Source: Paenisporosarcina sp049671445
GTDB taxonomy: Bacteria; Bacillota; Bacilli; Bacillales_A; Planococcaceae
Direction of reading: 5' to 3'
Assembly (NCBI RefSeq): GCF_049671445.1
Contig: NZ_JBATUX010000118.1
Location: forward strand, 248,001 to 312,000
Length of the DNA stretch: 64,000 bases
The position numbers were made by a program, and so were the translations under genes. Each line of letters opens with the position of its first letter. Position 1 is the first letter of the stretch. Under the pieces are notes generated by a model. That model saw only the letters and a program-made list of their open reading frames with translations, did not search any database and had not been told where the DNA came from. Shown piece by piece: positions 60,078 to 64,000 of the stretch.

Positions 60078-63000
60078 ATGACGAAGAAAATTCATTCTAA
60101 GAAGTCGTTCAGCATGGCTGTTTCTTTACTCATGACGTTTTCATTAATTGCACCTGGAGTCGCGAGTGCGGAAGCAACAGGTAACTTACACCAATCGGTT
60201 TATAATTCGAACTTAATTGCAAAGGAAAAGATTAGTGATCGGTTATTATCGAATTTTAAAGATGATGAGAAAGTAACCTTCTTAATTAAGTTCAAGGAAA
60301 AAGTGGATACGCAAGAAATTGCAGCTTCAGCTAGGGAAAGTGCCGAAAAAGCAAATTTACCTTCCAAAAAATCGTTACTCGTTAAACGTTCAGCGATTGT
60401 ATCCGAGTTAAAGGCAAATTCTCTTGAAGAACAGCAAAATGTGAAACAGTATCTTGAAAGCGAAGAAACTAAGGGAAATGTTAAAGATATTAATTCGTAT
60501 TATATTGTAAATGGGATGGCGGTAACAGCAACGAAAGAAGTTGCAGAAAAGGTAGCATCATTTCCAGAAGTTGAAAAAGTGCTTCCAAACGAAACTCGTC
60601 AACTATACACTACGAAAACTGAAGATGTTTTGGCCCCTGAATCTGAAGTTGCCAACGTTGAATGGAATGTGTCGAGAGTTAAAGCTCATGACGTTTGGGC
60701 AATGGGTATTGATGGATCCGGTACTGTAGTTGCAAGTATTGATACGGGTGTTCAATGGGATCATCCGGCATTAAAAGAAAAGTACCGTGGTTATAATGCT
60801 TCAACAGGTCAAGCTGATCATGACTTCAACTGGTTTGACGCTACTGCTGGACAAGCTACACCTTATGACGACTTAGGTCATGGTACGCACGTAACAGGAA
60901 CTATGGTAGGTAGCGAAACAAACGGCTCTAACCAGGTTGGAGTAGCACCTGGAGCTAAATTCATTTCTGTTAAAGCATTTGCTGCAAATGGTGGTACAGA
61001 TGTGGATTTATTAGAAGCTGCACAATGGATTTTAGCTCCAACAGATTCAGAAGGAAATGCACGTGTAGACATGGCACCAGATGTTGTCAACAACTCTTGG
61101 GGCGGGGGACCGGGTCTTGACGAATGGTATCGTGATGTAGTAACCAACTGGCGAGCAGCAGATATTTTCCCTGAATTTTCAGCAGGGAACACGACTGCAT
61201 CTAATCCCGGAGGCGCTGGTTCGGTTGCATCACCTGCAAACTACCCGGAATCTTTTGCAACTGGTGCAACTGACATTAACAATGCAGTAGCGAATTTCTC
61301 ATTAAGAGGACCTTCACCTTATGCTGAAATCAAACCTGATATCTCGGCACCGGGTGTCAACATCCGTTCTTCTGTACCGGGTGGTGGGTATGAGGGTGGC
61401 TGGAATGGCACATCAATGTCAGGACCAGCTATATCAGCAGTGGCGGCAATGTTGCGCCAAGTTAACGCTGATTTGAGCGTTGATGAAATGGAACAGATTT
61501 TACTTGATACAGCAATCCCGTTAACTGACACGCAATATCCAGAAACACCGAATCATGGGTATGGATACGGTTTAGTTGATGCTTATGAAGCTGTATCTTC
61601 TATCATGAATGGTATTGGAAAAATTGCCGGGCAAGTTACTAAACAAGGGGAAGATGACGAAGCTCCTGTTTTTGAACATAGTTCTCCTATTGAAACATAT
61701 GAAGGATTGGATTTGGACTTGACGATTTCTGTGACAGATAATGTCAGTGTAGCTTCCGTCGAATTAAGTTATTTAGAGGAAAATGGTGAATGGCAAAATT
61801 TAGAAGCAATTCGTCAGTCGGGTGATTATAAATCTGGTGAGTACGCTGTAACAATTCCAGGAGCTGCTATATCAGGTGAGTCATTAACTTACAAATGGAC
61901 AATCAATGATTTTGGAAACAATGCTGTAAACAGTGAAGAATACTCAGTTGAAGTTAAACCGGGTATTACGGTTGGATACTTTGAAGATTTTGAAACTTCT
62001 AACACTGGCTGGACTTCATTCGGTGAAATGGACAGCTGGGAGTGGGGCGTTCCAACTTCTGGACCAGGAAATGCGGCTTCTGGTGAAAAAGTATATGCAA
62101 CTAATTTAGATGGGACTTATGATAATCGTATGAACGCAACACTTGTGTTACCTCCAGTTGATTTACCAGAAGGTGATTCGTACCTGCAGTTCAAACATTG
62201 GCATAGTTTTGAACAATCTTCATCTGGAAGAGCTTGGGATTACGGTCATGTCTTTGTTTCCACAGATCAACAAGAGTGGACACAATTACAAATGTTCCAA
62301 GGAGAATCAGGGGCATGGTTAAATGGAGAAGTAAACTTGTCAGAGTATAGCGATCAACGAGTTTACTTAGCATTCCACGCATTCTCTGATGGCAGTGTAC
62401 TAAGAGATGGCTGGTATATTGATGATGTAGCATTAGCAGATAGTTCACAAAGTGGTGATGTTGCAAAAGGGGGAAATGATGCTAAGAATGAAAATGGAAA
62501 GAGCCTTGGAGTAATCAAGAATATTGAAAAAGAAGTAATGAAAGAAGCGATTGACCCAACGAAAATCAGACCAATCGTGACTGGAAAAGAAGAAGCACCA
62601 GTGTCTGAGTCACCAATCAATCCGACACTATTACCTTTAGGAGCGCAAGTTAGCGTACTTGAGTCAGGGCGTTCAGTTTATACAAACCCTGCAGATGGCA
62701 CTTATTCAATCACGCATGCTCCAGGAACATTTACTGTAAAAGCAGAAGCCTACGGTTACCATACTACTCAACAAACTGTGGAAGTTTCAGCTGATGAAAC
62801 AGCACAAGCGGATTTCACATTGGATGAAGTGGCACAAAATGTAGTAAGCGGAACCATTACTGATGAATCGACAGGCGAAGGAGTTGAAGGCGCTACTGTT
62901 CTACTAGTTGAAGATGCCAACATCACTCCTGTTGAAACAGATGCATCAGGTAACTATTCAATCACAGCTTATGAAGGAGATTACACGTTAAAAGTTATTG

Positions 63001-64000
63001 CTCGTGGCTATCATGGTCAAGAAGCACCAGTTACAATCAGTGAAGATGCACTTGAATTAAGCCTTGCTCTAGAGCCGTTCTACACATATCCAGGCGGCGA
63101 AATTGGTTATGATGATGGAACAGCTGAAAATGCTCGTGCTTTTAATGCAGCAGGCAATGCTTGGGCAGTAAAAATGTCACTTCCTGAAGGAAAAGAAAAC
63201 GGTATTGTTACTGATGGCGTATTCCGCTTCTGGGATACTGAATGGCCAGTCCCAGGTGGTACAGAGTTTGCAGTAGAAGTTTGGGATGCAAGTGGTGTTG
63301 ACGGGGCACCTGGTAGAAATCTTACAGGAACAATCAATGCAACAGCATTACGAAACGGTGAATGGACAGTAGTCGACTTATCAGATCATAACATTGTTGT
63401 GAATGGTGACTTCTACATGGTCTACAGACAAACATTTGCGAATCCAAACACACCAGGTCTAGCAACTGATGAAAATGGAGTAAATGCAGAAAGAAGTTAC
63501 CAAGGAGTTTCTGGTACCTGGTCACCTTCACCCGCAGCGGAAGGTAACTACATGATCCGTGCTCGAGTAAGTTATGAAGTAAATACTCCAGTCATAACTT
63601 CACCAACAGATGACTTAGCAACAAATGATTCAGCTATTACAATAGAAGGAACTGCTTCACCTACTACAACTATTCAGTTAAAAAATAATGGTGAAGAAGT
63701 GGGATCTGTAGTAGTAGGAGATGAAGGTACATTCGCCATCCCAACTGAATTAACAGAAGGATCAAATGAATTTACTGCAGTCTCTATACTCGATGGTAGA
63801 GTTACAGGTGAATCTGCTCCAGTCACAGTAATTTTGGATACAATGAACCCTGAACTTACAATCGATAGCCCGATAGATGGCGATAAAACGAATAGGGAAA
63901 CGGTAACAGTACAAGGTACTGTCGAAGATGAAAATCTTGATTCTGTAACAGTAAACGGTCAAGATGCTGCTGTCGAAGAAAGTAGTTATTCAAAACGTAT
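60078..64000 (+). CDS. bpr: Secreted subtilase, bacillopeptidase F type (partial, runs off the window)
   Basis: At least 1307 residues, still open at the window end. Signal peptide 1-31 (cleavage after ASA); I9-type propeptide (about 50-175); S8 protease domain with Asp222 in SIDTGV, His268 in HGTHVTG and Ser446 in GTSMSGP; an immune-inhibitor-A-like/MAM domain (about 634-790, FEDFETSNTGW to GWYIDDVALAD); two carboxypeptidase-regulatory-like domains (about 852-918 and 921-1000); a beta-sandwich (about 1004-1170); then Ig-like repeats starting ITSPTDDLATNDSAITIEGT. This order matches bacillopeptidase F. AAAGGGGGAAGGAAG precedes ATG 60078. It is an exported protease, probably degrading proteins outside the cell, and could stay wall-bound if its unseen C terminus carries an anchor. 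Confidence 0.93.
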   Translation, partial: MTKKIHSKKSFSMAVSLLMTFSLIAPGVASAEATGNLHQSVYNSNLIAKEKISDRLLSNFKDDEKVTFLIKFKEKVDTQEIAASARESAEKANLPSKKSLLVKRSAIVSELKANSLEEQQNVKQYLESEETKGNVKDINSYYIVNGMAVTATKEVAEKVASFPEVEKVLPNETRQLYTTKTEDVLAPESEVANVEWNVSRVKAHDVWAMGIDGSGTVVASIDTGVQWDHPALKEKYRGYNASTGQADHDFNWFDATAGQATPYDDLGHGTHVTGTMVGSETNGSNQVGVAPGAKFISVKAFAANGGTDVDLLEAAQWILAPTDSEGNARVDMAPDVVNNSWGGGPGLDEWYRDVVTNWRAADIFPEFSAGNTTASNPGGAGSVASPANYPESFATGATDINNAVANFSLRGPSPYAEIKPDISAPGVNIRSSVPGGGYEGGWNGTSMSGPAISAVAAMLRQVNADLSVDEMEQILLDTAIPLTDTQYPETPNHGYGYGLVDAYEAVSSIMNGIGKIAGQVTKQGEDDEAPVFEHSSPIETYEGLDLDLTISVTDNVSVASVELSYLEENGEWQNLEAIRQSGDYKSGEYAVTIPGAAISGESLTYKWTINDFGNNAVNSEEYSVEVKPGITVGYFEDFETSNTGWTSFGEMDSWEWGVPTSGPGNAASGEKVYATNLDGTYDNRMNATLVLPPVDLPEGDSYLQFKHWHSFEQSSSGRAWDYGHVFVSTDQQEWTQLQMFQGESGAWLNGEVNLSEYSDQRVYLAFHAFSDGSVLRDGWYIDDVALADSSQSGDVAKGGNDAKNENGKSLGVIKNIEKEVMKEAIDPTKIRPIVTGKEEAPVSESPINPTLLPLGAQVSVLESGRSVYTNPADGTYSITHAPGTFTVKAEAYGYHTTQQTVEVSADETAQADFTLDEVAQNVVSGTITDESTGEGVEGATVLLVEDANITPVETDASGNYSITAYEGDYTLKVIARGYHGQEAPVTISEDALELSLALEPFYTYPGGEIGYDDGTAENARAFNAAGNAWAVKMSLPEGKENGIVTDGVFRFWDTEWPVPGGTEFAVEVWDASGVDGAPGRNLTGTINATALRNGEWTVVDLSDHNIVVNGDFYMVYRQTFANPNTPGLATDENGVNAERSYQGVSGTWSPSPAAEGNYMIRARVSYEVNTPVITSPTDDLATNDSAITIEGTASPTTTIQLKNNGEEVGSVVVGDEGTFAIPTELTEGSNEFTAVSILDGRVTGESAPVTVILDTMNPELTIDSPIDGDKTNRETVTVQGTVEDENLDSVTVNGQDAAVEESSYSKR

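Overview
The window is low-G+C Firmicutes (Bacillales) DNA. Gene order for most of its length follows the Bacillus subtilis spoIVA - hbs - folE/mtrB - hep/men - aro - qcr - dapB - pan - dinG - asnS - ponA - mrfAB - rnpB - ypwA segment. The tail of spoIVA shows a spore former. Departures from B. subtilis (no trp operon beside aroH, no cheR, no bshB1, a YugP-type protease where ypjB would be) and the AT-rich codon use suggest a spore-forming Planococcaceae relative; the genus cannot be fixed from sequence reading alone.

Layout. 1-5.2 kb: end of spoIVA, HU (hbs), GTP cyclohydrolase I (folE), the TRAP regulator (mtrB), heptaprenyl diphosphate synthase and menaquinone methylation (hepS-menG-hepT), and ndk. 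5.4-11.6 kb: an aromatic amino acid operon, aroC-aroB-aroH-hisC-tyrA-aroA, with overlapping or tightly spaced genes. 11.7-17.6 kb: ypiA, ypiB, ypiF, the menaquinol:cytochrome c reductase qcrABC, ypjA and a membrane zinc protease. 17.7-25.9 kb: a YitT protein on the minus strand, then ypjD-dapB-mgsA-bshA-cca-birA, and panBCD behind a tandem-hairpin leader RNA that fits the pan motif plus an intrinsic terminator.

25.9-35.5 kb is an accessory interval placed between panD and dinG. It starts with an inverted pair of a Bacillales-type intergenic repeat and a stretch of gene remnants. It then carries small membrane proteins of unknown function, an alpha/beta hydrolase, a DUF3889 protein, a three-gene ABC exporter of distinctly higher G+C, a DUF1878-like protein and a lipoprotein.

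35.6-55.2 kb returns to conserved order: dinG, ypmA, ypmB, aspB, asnS, dnaD, nth, ypoC, ponA and recU (minus strand), yppE, mrfA-mrfB, gpsB, RNase P RNA (rnpB), an rRNA methyltransferase (ypsC) and a second DinG-family helicase (ypvA). 55.2-56.8 kb is a smaller insertion with a third repeat copy and an AlkD-like gene. It is followed by an M32 carboxypeptidase (ypwA), a HAD phosphatase and a large secreted multidomain subtilase (bacillopeptidase F type) that runs off the right edge.

Working together: folE, the hep/men genes, the aro operon and qcrABC link chorismate supply to menaquinone and to the respiratory complex that oxidises it. dapB, panBCD, birA and bshA cover lysine/cell wall, CoA, biotin and thiol metabolism. 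ponA, recU and gpsB link wall growth with chromosome maintenance. I saw no complete undescribed defence or mobile system. The best leads are the pan leader, the panD-dinG island, and the retention of TRAP without an adjacent trp operon.
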